NCBI GenBank assembly: GCA_000827325.1
Contig: KN832878.1
Location: 496,001-560,000, forward strand
Source of the DNA: Oidiodendron maius Zn
Taxonomy: Eukaryota > Ascomycota > Leotiomycetes > Myxotrichaceae
Reading direction: 5' to 3'
Length of the DNA: 64,000 bases
The translations under genes were made by a program, and so were the position numbers. Below are positions 23,112 to 34,100 of this stretch, piece by piece. Under the pieces are notes generated by a model that was not told the origin of the DNA, searched no databases, and saw only the letters and a program-made list of their open reading frames with translations. The stretch's first letter is position 1, and each line of letters starts with the position of its first letter.

Positions 23112-25200
23112 CTTGGCAGATTGAAGTTGTGCTTTACTCTCCCTGCAAGAGGAGAAGAGACGCGCTCCAAGCCGTTTGGTGGTGATTTCCCCCTAATCGA
23201 CTCGGAGAGTTTGATCAGGGACTTGGCGGCAGCCTGGCTTTCGCGCCTGAGGCATTCACGATGACATCTCGGCATTTACCTTGGCAAAGAGACGCACATG
23301 AAAACCTGCCCTGCTCTCGGGCATTGAACCATGATGCGGCGACTGCATTACTGCATTCCACATCGTAATGGGACACTTGCGTAAGGCAATTGAAGTTCCT
23401 ACGTGTGTTTCCTGGCACCGTAATCAGAACGGTCGAGAGTGAACCCCCAACTTCCGCCCCGATACTGCATTGTTTCAACTGTGTCGCACCCGAGCTGCCG
23501 TACACTCTGCAGGGCTTTTCAAGCCAAGACATTTTGATCTGACTAATCCAGCTCACCCAGACATGAGAGACGTAAATATTATCAAATAAGTCGCGACAAA
23601 CTGCATCAATTATCTGCATCCATCACGAACGCCCCAAGAATTATCACCTGACAAAATAAAATATAAAAGAAGTCATTCTAACTCCTCTTGTGTGCCCCAT
23701 TCACAACTTGAGCATGATCCTCCTAATTGTAGCTTCGTCACCTTGCGCATACGAAGCGACCAGATCCAAAGCCTTTCTGCGCGGATTTCTCATCCGGCGC
23801 CGGTGCCGGCAATAGTCCAGTAGCCAAGAGTGGAAGCAAGCATGATTTTGTAGAGAGGAGAAATGTACATGATGTACCTTGGCTCGGCCAGCCATTATAT
23901 TTCATATGCGAATGTCAACGATTGGCTATGCAGGCCAACGATGAGTAAGTGACCAACGCTGTAAATGGCAAAAGCAAGCTGGACGTGTGCTCGAGAGAGA
24001 AATTGGAATTGAAGAGGAGAATCAAAGCTCCGGTCGATCAGGAAGATATAGACGGCGAATGGGGCGGCTACAAAAGAAGTTCCTACAGCGTCACAGTCCC
24101 GCTTCTTCGAGCCTTTGCGCGACGTGGGCCCAGTTGAAATCATCTAAAGTGAGCCCACCTCGATCCTATCACTCTGTGTTGTAAATTTCCTGTTCAGCAA
24201 ACAGTCCAAAGGCCAATGCAAAAGAACATTGAGCATCAAAGAAAATCGTCACACAGACGACATTTTATGTCGAGATTTCCGCCACGCCTCCAGACGGATA
24301 GGAAACTGAAGCCAAGATCCACTATGCATAAGAGGAAGAAGATCATCCCAGTCGTATAAGACAAATTTGTCCATATCATTCAAGCGATCTCCGGCCTCAA
24401 GTTCGTCAATATTGAACGGCCCGTGATCAAGGGGGTCTACAAGTCGAACAACGCTATCCAGAGAACAATCACAATAAAATAGGACAAGTACGCTTTGTCT
24501 AGAAGTTAGCCTTCATTGTTCGGATAACGCTAATATCATCAGAGGAGAATAGCATTTCCTCACAGTACGAGGCATGGAAAGGAGATTTTCTTTCATATGA
24601 AAGGACGTTGGACGGGGTCATCCTCACGCTGCGGGCAGGAGTAGAAGCTACCAATCCACTGAGCTCCCAATAGTCCAACGAGAGGGCCTAAGGACGAGAT
24701 AGACCATCCTGTAGTTCTTGTGCTTCATCCATGGTCGCAATGGAGAGAAAAGAGCTCAGTGTTTGTGTTGCAATAAATTTGTGTGGGAGCATTCAGGCAG
24801 ATGATAAAACATACTTATGTGTTGTCGTCGAGGTGTGCCTCCTCCTCCCCGCCTCTTCTATGCCCAATAAATAGGCTTAGCTCATGCCAAGACATCGCAT
24901 GGCCACCTCGTAATCATAGAAATAGTAACCACTGGTAAACTCAAGCCAACCCAACGCTCTTCACCGATGGCCGTGTCACGAAGAAACTCATGGAGCGGAT
25001 TGTTATGCTTGTTGTGGTCTGGCGAGGAAATAAATAGAGGAACCAACACTAGGCGAGTTGGATATCCGGACACTGAAATCAGACCATGAACCAGCAGATA
25101 TGCGGTCTTTCGGAGCTGGGCCGACATGTCTAGCCTCTAAAAATGTCCAACAACAAGTTTTGGGACCAATAGAATAGTGTAATAAAATAACATTAATGGA
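23112..25200. other. Gene-poor intergenic DNA
   Basis: About 2 kb without a gene I can support. Open frames are short and without recognised domains. One leftward frame at 24882-25127 (81 codons) has coding-like composition but no family resemblance and no plausible partner exons. Confidence 0.4.
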
Positions 25201-25495
25201 ATGAAAGGAAAGGGAAAGGGAAAAGGAAAGGGAAGGAAAGGAAGGAAGGAAGGAAGGAAGGAAGGNNNNNNNNNNNNNNNNNNNNNNNNNNNNNNNNNNN
25301 NNNNNNNNNNNNNNNNNNNNNNNNNNNNNNNNNNNNNNNNNNNNNNNNNNNNNNNNNNNNNNNNNNNNNNNNNNNNNNNNNNNNNNNNNNNNNNNNNNNN
25401 NNNNNNNNNNNNNNNNGGGAAAGGGAAAAGGAAAGGGAAAGGGAAAGGGAAAGGGAAAGGGAAAGGGAAAGGGAAAGGGAAAGGGAGAAGGAAAA
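25201..25495. repeat. Purine-strand microsatellite (GGGAAA/GGAA) around an assembly gap
   Basis: The plus strand is nearly all G and A here: GGGAAA units and GGAA units on the left side, GGGAAA units on the right side. The assembly breaks in the middle with 151 N. The true repeat length is unknown. Apparent Lys-Gly, Ser-Leu or Phe-Pro open frames through this tract are artefacts of low complexity. Confidence 0.95.
25266..25416. other. Assembly gap (run of N)
   Basis: A run of 151 N inside the purine repeat. The size may be a placeholder rather than a measurement. Confidence 0.99.
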
Positions 25496-27028
25496 GAAAC
25501 GGAAAACAAGATGAGGAAGACGTAAAGCATTATAGCGCAACTATCACCTGGCTTCGAGAAAGAACAATGGACAAAAAGCCTTGGCGACGAACATGAAAGT
25601 TCCATGAGGAGAACCCAAAATCAGACCTATGGATAGGAGTTACTGTTGGCAAGGGGGAGAGAATGCTGTAGGAGCTCACCATGTTGCTGGCCTGCAAGGT
25701 GAAGTTTGGATCGCAGAGCAGGTGTAAACAAACCTTCGACATTGAAGGTCAAAGAGTTAGACAAATTCGGACTTTGTAGAAGCTGCATGCACATGTTAAA
25801 TCACGTGAAATAGCCCACGTGCAGGTGGGCTTTCCCGAAATGGGTATCAGAGGGGGGTTTTCAAGCAGCACCTCAATGTAAGCGGTATTGGCCTATCGGT
25901 TTCCAGTGAAGTATGGAACAGAACTCTCCGGTGAGATATTTACACTTCGAAGTAGTTAAAGAGGGTAAACAGCACTGTGGTACTTTCGCACATCCCTGGA
26001 TCCCTTAATATCTAGGTACCTTTAATACACTCTTTCAAAATAGAGCTAATCCCATGTGAACAGCTGGAAGGGGTCTATCCCTTAGCCCAAATGTGCGGCA
26101 AGGTCGTTGCTCTACTGGGTGCCATCCTTAAGTCCGTGTTCCAACTGTTGCCGGTGGTGCCGGACGAGTAAGTTTCTGAATCGGTGGCCAGCAGCCATGA
26201 AGTCAGTATCTCCAAATCGCGTGACCTGGCTGAATCATTCTTCCCGCAGATCTTCGGATTCCAGAATTCCAAATTGCATATCGGGAACCAGGCTGGCAAT
26301 TCCTTAAAGCTGATACTGATGGCCCTGGCTGGGCAACACGAACAGGCCGTCCCCTCTTCCAATCCGACATTCAGAGTGTATGATTTCATCGTCAGTTCAG
26401 ACCCATCACTGGCGTCTCCAAACTCAAATCCTTTCTCCCCGTGTCATGGCGGGGTCAAGTTCTGGACATGCCTCGAGGTATATATATCTTTTTAAATAAA
26501 CGAGGCCCACGGTACCACCAACCCCTTCAAGCCAGCTTCCGTACGGCATCTCGCTGCCTGGTTGCCTTGCTGCCTTAGGCCACATTAATCATTCTCTTCC
26601 CGTCACCCATCCACTTCCCCCATCGGTAGATCAAGCCGATATCAGCGCTATCCAGAGCATCAGATGCAGCAGATCCCACGCCCCACCGTACTGTCTCTCC
26701 TTACTCAAGATCTAAGCTCACGTCGGCTCTCCTGAATCAATCAAACGCCTCTCAATGTCGCTCCCTCTACACATCCCTCCGTCCCGCCCAAACTCCCTCA
26801 GAACTTCACCAACAAAACTTTCCGCCCCGCCCCGCCCCACGTTCCCGCTAGCAGGGTAAAGGCTCTTTGGGACGGCAGTTGCACAAACTCGGCACTTTGG
26901 TACCATTCCATCCTCTGGCCCTCTCGTCTCTTCCGGTCTTGCTGCTGCCCTTCGGATCATGTATTATCCAGCTATTCTCTCTCCTCTCTTTTCCCCGTTG
27001 ATCGCCACCGGACCCTCGAATTCCCACC
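25496..27028. other. Gene-poor region with two CACGTG boxes
   Basis: No gene supported. At 25801-25831 there are two CACGTG hexamers, the first as TCACGTGA and the second at the start of an inverted repeat AGCCCAC-GTGCAG-GTGGGCT. The stretch from about 26520 is GC-richer and pyrimidine-rich, resembling a promoter or leader. Confidence 0.4.
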
Positions 27029-27220
27029 ATGGGACTCAACCCGTCCTCAATTTCCCAAGCAGCATTCGACCTTTTCCCATTCCCGTCCAAGAAAAACGAC
27101 ATCCCAGACCCATGGAAAGTCGAGGCCCCCTCCCGGAAACTGCCGCCAAGGACGGCTCGCTGGTGCTGCCAGTTTTGCTGGCTGTTCTGCACGAATGGCG
27201 CAAACACGAGAGCTCAGTGA
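27029..27220 (+). CDS. Possible small protein, 63 residues, unknown
   Basis: Weak candidate. The ATG sits in a strong start context (CCACCATGG) after a pyrimidine-rich stretch, and the frame runs 63 codons ending in a Cys/Trp-rich tail (WCCQFCWLFC). Overlapping frames on both strands are of similar length. No signal peptide, no recognised domain and no intron support were found. It is as likely to be chance as real. Confidence 0.18.
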   Translation: MGLNPSSISQAAFDLFPFPSKKNDIPDPWKVEAPSRKLPPRTARWCCQFCWLFCTNGANTRAQ

Positions 27221-28152
27221 TGGACTCGGGAAAAGGAGGAATCAGTCATTACTAACCCACCTAAGGGGGCTGACTGACTCTTGCGCATGCCGCCTCGACT
27301 TAAGCTAACCTAGACTCTTTCGACGCTTACCACGTACTTTCATGCCGTACATGGTAGTTGCCTCCCTAGCCAGATAAGCTGTCCGAGGTGCTTGCCCGGG
27401 CTCCGCCTCGCTATCTCTCTTCTCCCACTTGTGTAGATCACATCGCAGACCCGCCGCCGCGTGGGAAACGGGGGGCGCGGGATCTTCGGTGCCATGAGTT
27501 GTGCCGATGTCTCAGGGGTGTTTAGCCGGGGTTCTACCGCGGATGTTCTTGGCAGTCCCGCCGGGGAGATCGAGATGGAGTAGAGAGGGGAAGAGAGGAG
27601 ATGCGGAGGCAGTGCCTGCGTGTGTGTGAAAATGCATGTACGTTCTGCAGATTGGGGGTATGAATATGGGTAAATGCGTGCAGCATGGACGGGATGATAG
27701 GAGGTCCATGTGAGAAGCGAGAGCGAGGGAAAGCGAGGTCGATGGCGAGATTCGGCAAGGAGTGGCAACGGGAGCGAGATGTTATTGTAAGCCTAATGGG
27801 AATCAAGTGAGAGGGATAGGCGAGGGCGGAATGGGAGGGAACCAGGAGAGATATTCACGATATCACCCATTTTGAGCAAAGAATGAAGGTTCAGGAGTTG
27901 TCATATCCATACATGTATCATCCGCTCATCATGCTTTTAGTTTTACACCCAAGATTACTCCAAGTGATAGATACAGACGGAAAAAGTAGAAGAGAACTCA
28001 TGACCCGCTGACGCACCCAAATGCCCTATTCCACATTCCATTTCCTGCAATCCGATCCAGAGAGCAAGTAAAACACCAGTAAACCCCAATATCGCTAAGT
28101 CATGTATACGCCCCCATGATCCTCAGTGGTCCAGATATAGAGTAAAACAAAT
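27221..28152. other. Intergenic region downstream of the Zn2Cys6 gene
   Basis: 3' region of the leftward regulator gene. I see no other gene; the open frames are low-content shadows. Confidence 0.35.
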
Positions 28153-31126
28153 TCACGAATACACAACATCCAGCTCCCTCGGGAGCGACTGGTCAATCGG
28201 ATCTCTCATCTCCAGATATCCGTCGGCCGACTCTCTCGCCGTGCTCCCATCTGTCAACTCACGGATGCGCTGGAGCGCCAGCGCCTGCTCGCGCTTGACA
28301 GGGGCCCAGAAGACTGCCAGCTCGGCGAGCGTGGACTTCACGCGCTCGAAGGACTCCATCAGGTGGGCGAGCCCCGCGGGGGGCACGCGATGGGTGAGGA
28401 TGTCGACGGCTACGACAGTGGCGTGGCCAGCGAATGGCGAGGACAGTTCACGGGGGAGGTACAGGTCGGTGTGGTTGGCCTCCGGGCTGGGCATCGAGGG
28501 CTGGCGCGCGGCGACGGTCGCAATGATCATGAGCATCTCCTCAGCATGGTGGTTGGCTAGCGCGACGTGGTGAGCGCGCTGCGCGGGAGTCAGGACAGCA
28601 GTGGGAACGTAGCGGTTGAGCTTCATCGCCGTAGCTTGATAGACGGTGTGCATGGCGATGTACGTGCCCAGCTTGCCGCTGGTCGTCGCCTTCTTCAGGT
28701 TCTCTGCCGAGAAGACGAAGCACGAGAGGAGGGAGTCCTTCCACTCCCGAAGTCGCCGGGACGCCTCATCGTAGAACGCCACGAACTCCGCGTTGCTCGA
28801 CAGCTGCGTACGCCTTTGTGACATGCGATAAAGATGTCCCATCACATCACCCCAGATAGTCGTTATGTCAATCAGCGCCGCCAGACAGCCGATAGATGAG
28901 GTGTGATCTCGGACGGTCGTTCGCGCTGGATCGTAGAATGGGTTCAGGGTCTCGACCTGTGTTTCGAACGACATTGTGTCGCACGGCAGTCGCAAGAACA
29001 CATCTTGTGAGTGACCCCAGCTGGGATGGAGAGCGCCAAGTCCACTCATGCGATCGAGGAGGAAGCAGCTCCAGTAGGTTCGTCGTCGGCACTCCGCGAA
29101 TCCATGTCGGTTGAGTCCGTATGGGAACGTAGTCAACAAGGCGTCGTCGGTCTTGTCCATCTCTACGTTCAACTTTAAGAATGCTGCCGCTCTCATTCCC
29201 TCCCCACAGAAGTCCCAGGAATCATTCGGCTTGTCCTGAGATAAGTAGTAAACGGCGAGGATCAGGCGGGCCTGCACCAGTTGAAGGCTGTATCGTCGCA
29301 CGTCACAGGCGTATCGACTGATTGCAGCGTATTGGATGCCAAGTGACCTATTTTCTGGCTTGTGGGAGAAGGCGGATCCAGATGCAAGGATGGCATACAG
29401 TAACATGTGGTCGTCGAGAGACTTCTCGCTAGTAGACAGAGCCCACGACTTGAACGCCGATTCTGGTAGCATGCAGGACACTGTCTCCGTCACATGCTTG
29501 AAGAAGTTGGAGAGGAGCTCGCTGGTGCGGCTAGCATTGACCTTGTAAGGGTTCACCCTCAGTTGCTCAAAGAGGGAACTCTCGTCGGTTGTGCTCACGG
29601 CATCGAGCCAAGGAGCCGGTGGGGAGCGCGCCTCCTGATGAGATAGAGGAGGAGAGATTTCCGAGGCCACTGGAGTGAAGTTGCTGTAGTCAGTTCGCTG
29701 GCGCTTCGCCTGATGGGCGTCTAGATCCGGCGTGGCATGCATGGCCTGTCGTGGCGACACAGACTGGCTGATCTCACGCTTCTCCAGCTTGATCGACTCC
29801 CTATCAGTACGGGACGACGTGGGTCGTGTTGTGCCTTCCTCTCCATTAGCAGATGGCGCTTCCGGAGAGCCTTGGCTCCCGCGAGGACTGTTCGAGAGGT
29901 GTTAGCTATCCATCAACAGCCTCAGAAACGCTTTGAACAGGCGAATCTTGTCGTTCAAACTGAGTATATCGTACTTACGCATTCTTGAACTTGCACACTC
30001 TCCCAAACTTCTCACACTGGACGCATCGCGGGAAGTCCGGGTCACACTTGATTTTCTTCTCGCGGCAAGTAATGCAAGCGATTGCCAGTCTCTTCCTTGG
30101 TTTTCCGGCCTTGGTTACTCCCCAGTGCGCGTTGACAGCTTCTCCATCGATTACCGTCTTGCAGTGCGTCCCGTCATCGTAGAAGTAGCAGAGACCTTCC
30201 CCAGGGACCTCAGCCTGCCGAACAAAGCGAGGGAAGAACTGGGTACCGCTCCAGATCTTTGGTCCGAGGGTATCCTTCGTCCCCTGCTCTCCGTTTACTG
30301 CATTTGGCGATGATTGAGAGTAATTCCCTACTCCGTGAGAATCCCCATATGCTGGCTTGGGCTCAACATCGTTTCTCTGGAGCGGGGGTTGCGGTTGGCG
30401 GGGTTGCTCCGTGTGAGTTCTGAAAGACGAAGACGTATCCCGCGAAAAATACTCCGGTCGAGCCTGGGACTGGGGAGACCAGCCGTTCACAGTGGGTGGT
30501 TGCGGAGGCCTCGGGGCCTCCGTGGGAGCATAGCGTTGGTCATATCGAGGAGATTCAGGTCTCCGGCCTGCCGGGGAAGGTAGCGAGGGTCCTTGAGGAC
30601 CAGGCCGTCCATTCTGTTCAGGTTTTGACATGTACGGATAAGGATGGGAGGCAGAGGGCCTCTGGTAATATGACGAGTCGTATGACCGGTCTGGGTGAAT
30701 TGGGGTTGCTAGATGTCTGGCATCGTGAGGAGAGCCGGATGGGAATACAGGACTATGTCGATCTGAATAAGGTGACTGGGCAGGCCTGCTCTGGTGAGCG
30801 GGCGTATCAAATATGCTGCTCAGAGGTGGTAGTTGCTCTCTTGGAGCGTTCTGGGAGAGAGTTGGCCGCGTCTGATACATTTCGTCGGGTTTCGCTGAAT
30901 GGACCGCAGTGAAGCCTCGCTGGATATCAGACATTCTTTGACGAGGCTCTGAAAACTTCCAGTCACTCCCGTCGCCTTTGAAGTCTGAATGGGGGTGCGA
31001 TGGATACGTGTAGGCCTTCTGAGACTCTGGAGAGATATATGATACCTCCTGAGCGGCTCTACGTTGGTAGGGAGAAGAGTGTATACGAAGAGGCGAGGCG
31101 ACTGGCGGGGTGTATATCTGGGTCAT
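28153..31126 (-). CDS. Zn(II)2Cys6 transcription factor, possibly RosA/NosA-like
   Basis: Fungal binuclear-cluster DNA-binding regulator. Exons 29979-31126 and 28153-29887 (91-bp intron) encode 960 residues. The cluster is unusually far from the N-terminus, at residues about 351-378, with spacing CX2CX6CX6CX2CX6C. It is preceded by a long Pro/Ser/Gln-rich region (about 280 residues) and by a conserved-looking block (GLCYFYDDGTHCKTVIDGE, then WGVTKAGKPRKRLA). The splice joins CKFKNA to PRGSQGSPE in phase. The C-terminal half is a fungal_trans-type helical domain. The block before the cluster resembles, from memory, the RosA/NosA group of sexual-development regulators; this is tentative. The gene is preceded by some 8.5 kb without convincing genes, fitting a developmentally controlled locus with a long leader. 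Confidence 0.87.
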
Positions 31127-34100
31127 CTTTGGGCAGGGACTCGGCCCCGAGGATGGGTACGTATCTCGGTGGCACGGGTGTCACTCTTGGCTGATTGGGA
31201 GTCAGCTATTTGGGGAGCCAGATGAAATTTGCCGGCTTCGATAATGCTAGCGAGGCTGCTGATTTGCTCCCGGGGCGGTAGTAGGAGAGAAGTGGCGTGG
31301 GCCCGGACGTACAGCGCTGTTTCCAAGAGAAGGTGCGTCTGTAGCCTTCGTGGATGTAACAGCGGCACGCGGGAAGCCTGCACGGAGGGGAGTTAGAATA
31401 GGTAAGGCCGGCCGGAGGAGACCAGGCAGATGGAGTGGAAAATAGTTGGTCAGTTGAGGCCTGACTTGTGTGAAGGTGTGGCTCATGCGCTGCTGCTGAC
31501 GAGTGCGGCCAAACCCATACTTCTGGAAGCGGCAGCTTGCACCCAGGTCCACTGGTCCAGTACAGTATTGACGGCGGTACCGTGACAGGCTGCCCTGGGC
31601 CTTGTCCTCACGTTCTGCAGGCGTCAGGACACGATGTCTCCCTGGCTCATGCAGGATGGTGCAGTGACGAGCTGTGGCCCGTTCAAAGTAACTCCGTCCG
31701 GGACAGTTGTGCAAGAGTCGGGAACCAGGGGATGTTTGGGATGGGAGGGGACACTATTGAGACCGTGCTGGCGGGCAGCGGGGAGATGAAGAGAAACTAG
31801 ATGATAGTGAAGGGGGGGATTCTCGAACGGTCGGTATGGGGTTGTTTGAAGATAGTGTTGAGGAAGAGCAGAATCATGGTCTGAAGGATAGTTAAGCAAG
31901 AGAATCTGCCTCGGAGCCGACTGCCTGGCACTGGCACTGGCACTGGCAGTCAAGACGGGATCTTGCCTCATCAACACAGCCTTACCCAGCAGTCTGACTT
32001 CTCCCATACGTCGACTAAGCCAAAAGGGGGACGACTCTGAGTCGCAGGCGAGGGAGGGCAGACGACGCGAAGGATAGGACAGCCGTGCCTGCCACGACAT
32101 ACCGTGCTACCACGTCCCGCTAGACACTGTCCTTCGTGCCCGTAGGTGGCACTAGACAGCGGCAGGCGATGATGGGACATGGCCCGGCCAGGATCAGGGA
32201 CCAGCCTCAGTCCTCAGCACGCGGGCCACCGCTCCCTCGAACTTGTGGGGTAAGCAGTAACCGACGAGAAAAGGCCCAGCTAAGGGCCGACATTTGGCCT
32301 TCCTGCTTGGGGCTCTAAGCCGGACTGGGCAGTATCCGTGGGACTTGACAAGTCCCCGGGCACTGGCACCCTCGCGGCCAGGGTCAATGCACGAGGGTTA
32401 CCGGTGAGGAGGAACGCTATGCGCAACCCTCAAGGGTAGTCGGAGTTAAGAGATATTGCTGCCGTCATGAGAGGCTGGATCGGTCATGGCTAGGCGAGTG
32501 GCAAGGAGGCAGAGCCGGAGTGCGTAAGTCCCCGCAGCGCTGATACCAGGCGGGTTGACCATTCAGATCGCCATCTCACTGCCAATGCCGCGCAATGCCG
32601 CGTGATGGCAGCAGGCGAGCGGAGGATCATCATGTCGTATATCAACAAGAGGCGCGGCTGAACTTCTGAGGGGGTGTAACTGTTAGCGTGTGTGTGAGTG
32701 GTACTGTGCTGGACCTGTCTCTCTCCACACCCGTGATGATTCCATTCTTCGGCCAAGCCACGGAAGGAGCTAAATGTTGGCGGTTGTGCGTGTCGTACAG
32801 TGCCAATGCCCTTCACAGAATGTCCCTCGCAACTTCAACCTCCTGTCTGGTACCTGGTCCACCGGCCCACCGCGGGCGAGCTCGAGGCTGTTGAACAACC
32901 TCTCGTTCACCAACCCGGCGGCAGACGGGCGAGCGGAACCGACGGCTCTGGTTGGAGAGGCTGGAAAGCCTTGTATCATTCTATTTCAGGACCAGGCTGA
33001 TCCCGAGGGAGTTCCCACTACCTGAACCTAGAGCCATTGGAAAATCTCCGACAGGATGACACTGGCTGCCACAGGTTTCCCGGCGGCCTCCCGCCCAGAC
33101 GACAATTGCCCGATTCGGGAATAATAAGCGCAGCGCTTGAGAGATGGCGTCTCTCGCCCGTCATGTCCCGTCTTCGAGTGAGAAGAATGGGATATGGATC
33201 TGGCGTTTCACAGTATCATTCGTCCCGTTTGCCTGTCACATCGATGCTGCTTCGATTGAGGTGCGATAGCCCCAGATTCTACAGTCTCGCATTCGCTTCG
33301 CCATCCTGACACCCGAATTCCGACTCCGGATCGAGCTCCGATCCCGGATCCAACCCCGGATCTGCCTGAGAAATCACTAATCTACTCGTAGAGATCATTT
33401 TGACGGTGAACATACGAGGATGAGAGGCGCTATATTACATGATTATTACATGATGATTCTGTATAGAGAATCCAGGACAGACTCCATCAGGTAAGTCCCA
33501 ACGTTGGCAGACACGCAGCCTTCTCCTAACCTCCTAACGAAGACGCGCCCGCCTACCCTCATACCGCGCACAGAAATGTAGATGGTGGAACCCAAGGGAT
33601 GCAGCGTAACGTTTCCTGACCTGCGATCCAGGAAGAGCGAAGGTACCTCTCTTCCCATCACCAGCACAGGAATACCTACCCACACAGCCGTCCTGATGCC
33701 GTGCCCGCATTCGGCGCAGCTGGGTTGTACGCCCTATTCTACGTGCCACCAGTGGTTGTACAGTCTTGGACATTTTGGTGCAGTATTGCCCAAGCTGAGG
33801 CTGCCCGGAAAGCATGCTGTTTAGAATGTACACAATAAACGAGAGTGCTGTGACGAAAACACCTTTCCACTTCTTTTACGACAGACGCCTAATCTGCCAG
33901 AAAGTGTCCCTCTCACCATCTCGCAAGCCTAGCTCCAAGAGGAACAGCCGAGTACACGGCAGCTGATGTCTGGAGCGCCTCTTCACGACCCACCGTGCCC
34001 CAGGCCCGCAGTGACAAGCGCACGGCGCGTATTGCTTGGGAAGGAGGTCCGTCGATGCTGGACGGCACTGTCAGACCGGATCCTCCGTAGTTCACAGTAC

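Noticed and set aside
25003-25605. Long open frames of Phe-Pro, Ser-Leu and Lys-Gly repeats on both strands
   Set aside because: They run through a microsatellite and a run of N; all frames are open only because of the repeat.
31247-31714. 155-codon leftward frame upstream of the Zn2Cys6 gene, considered as an upstream exon
   Set aside because: No in-phase splice to the 31126 start and no similarity to regulators; more likely leader or promoter.
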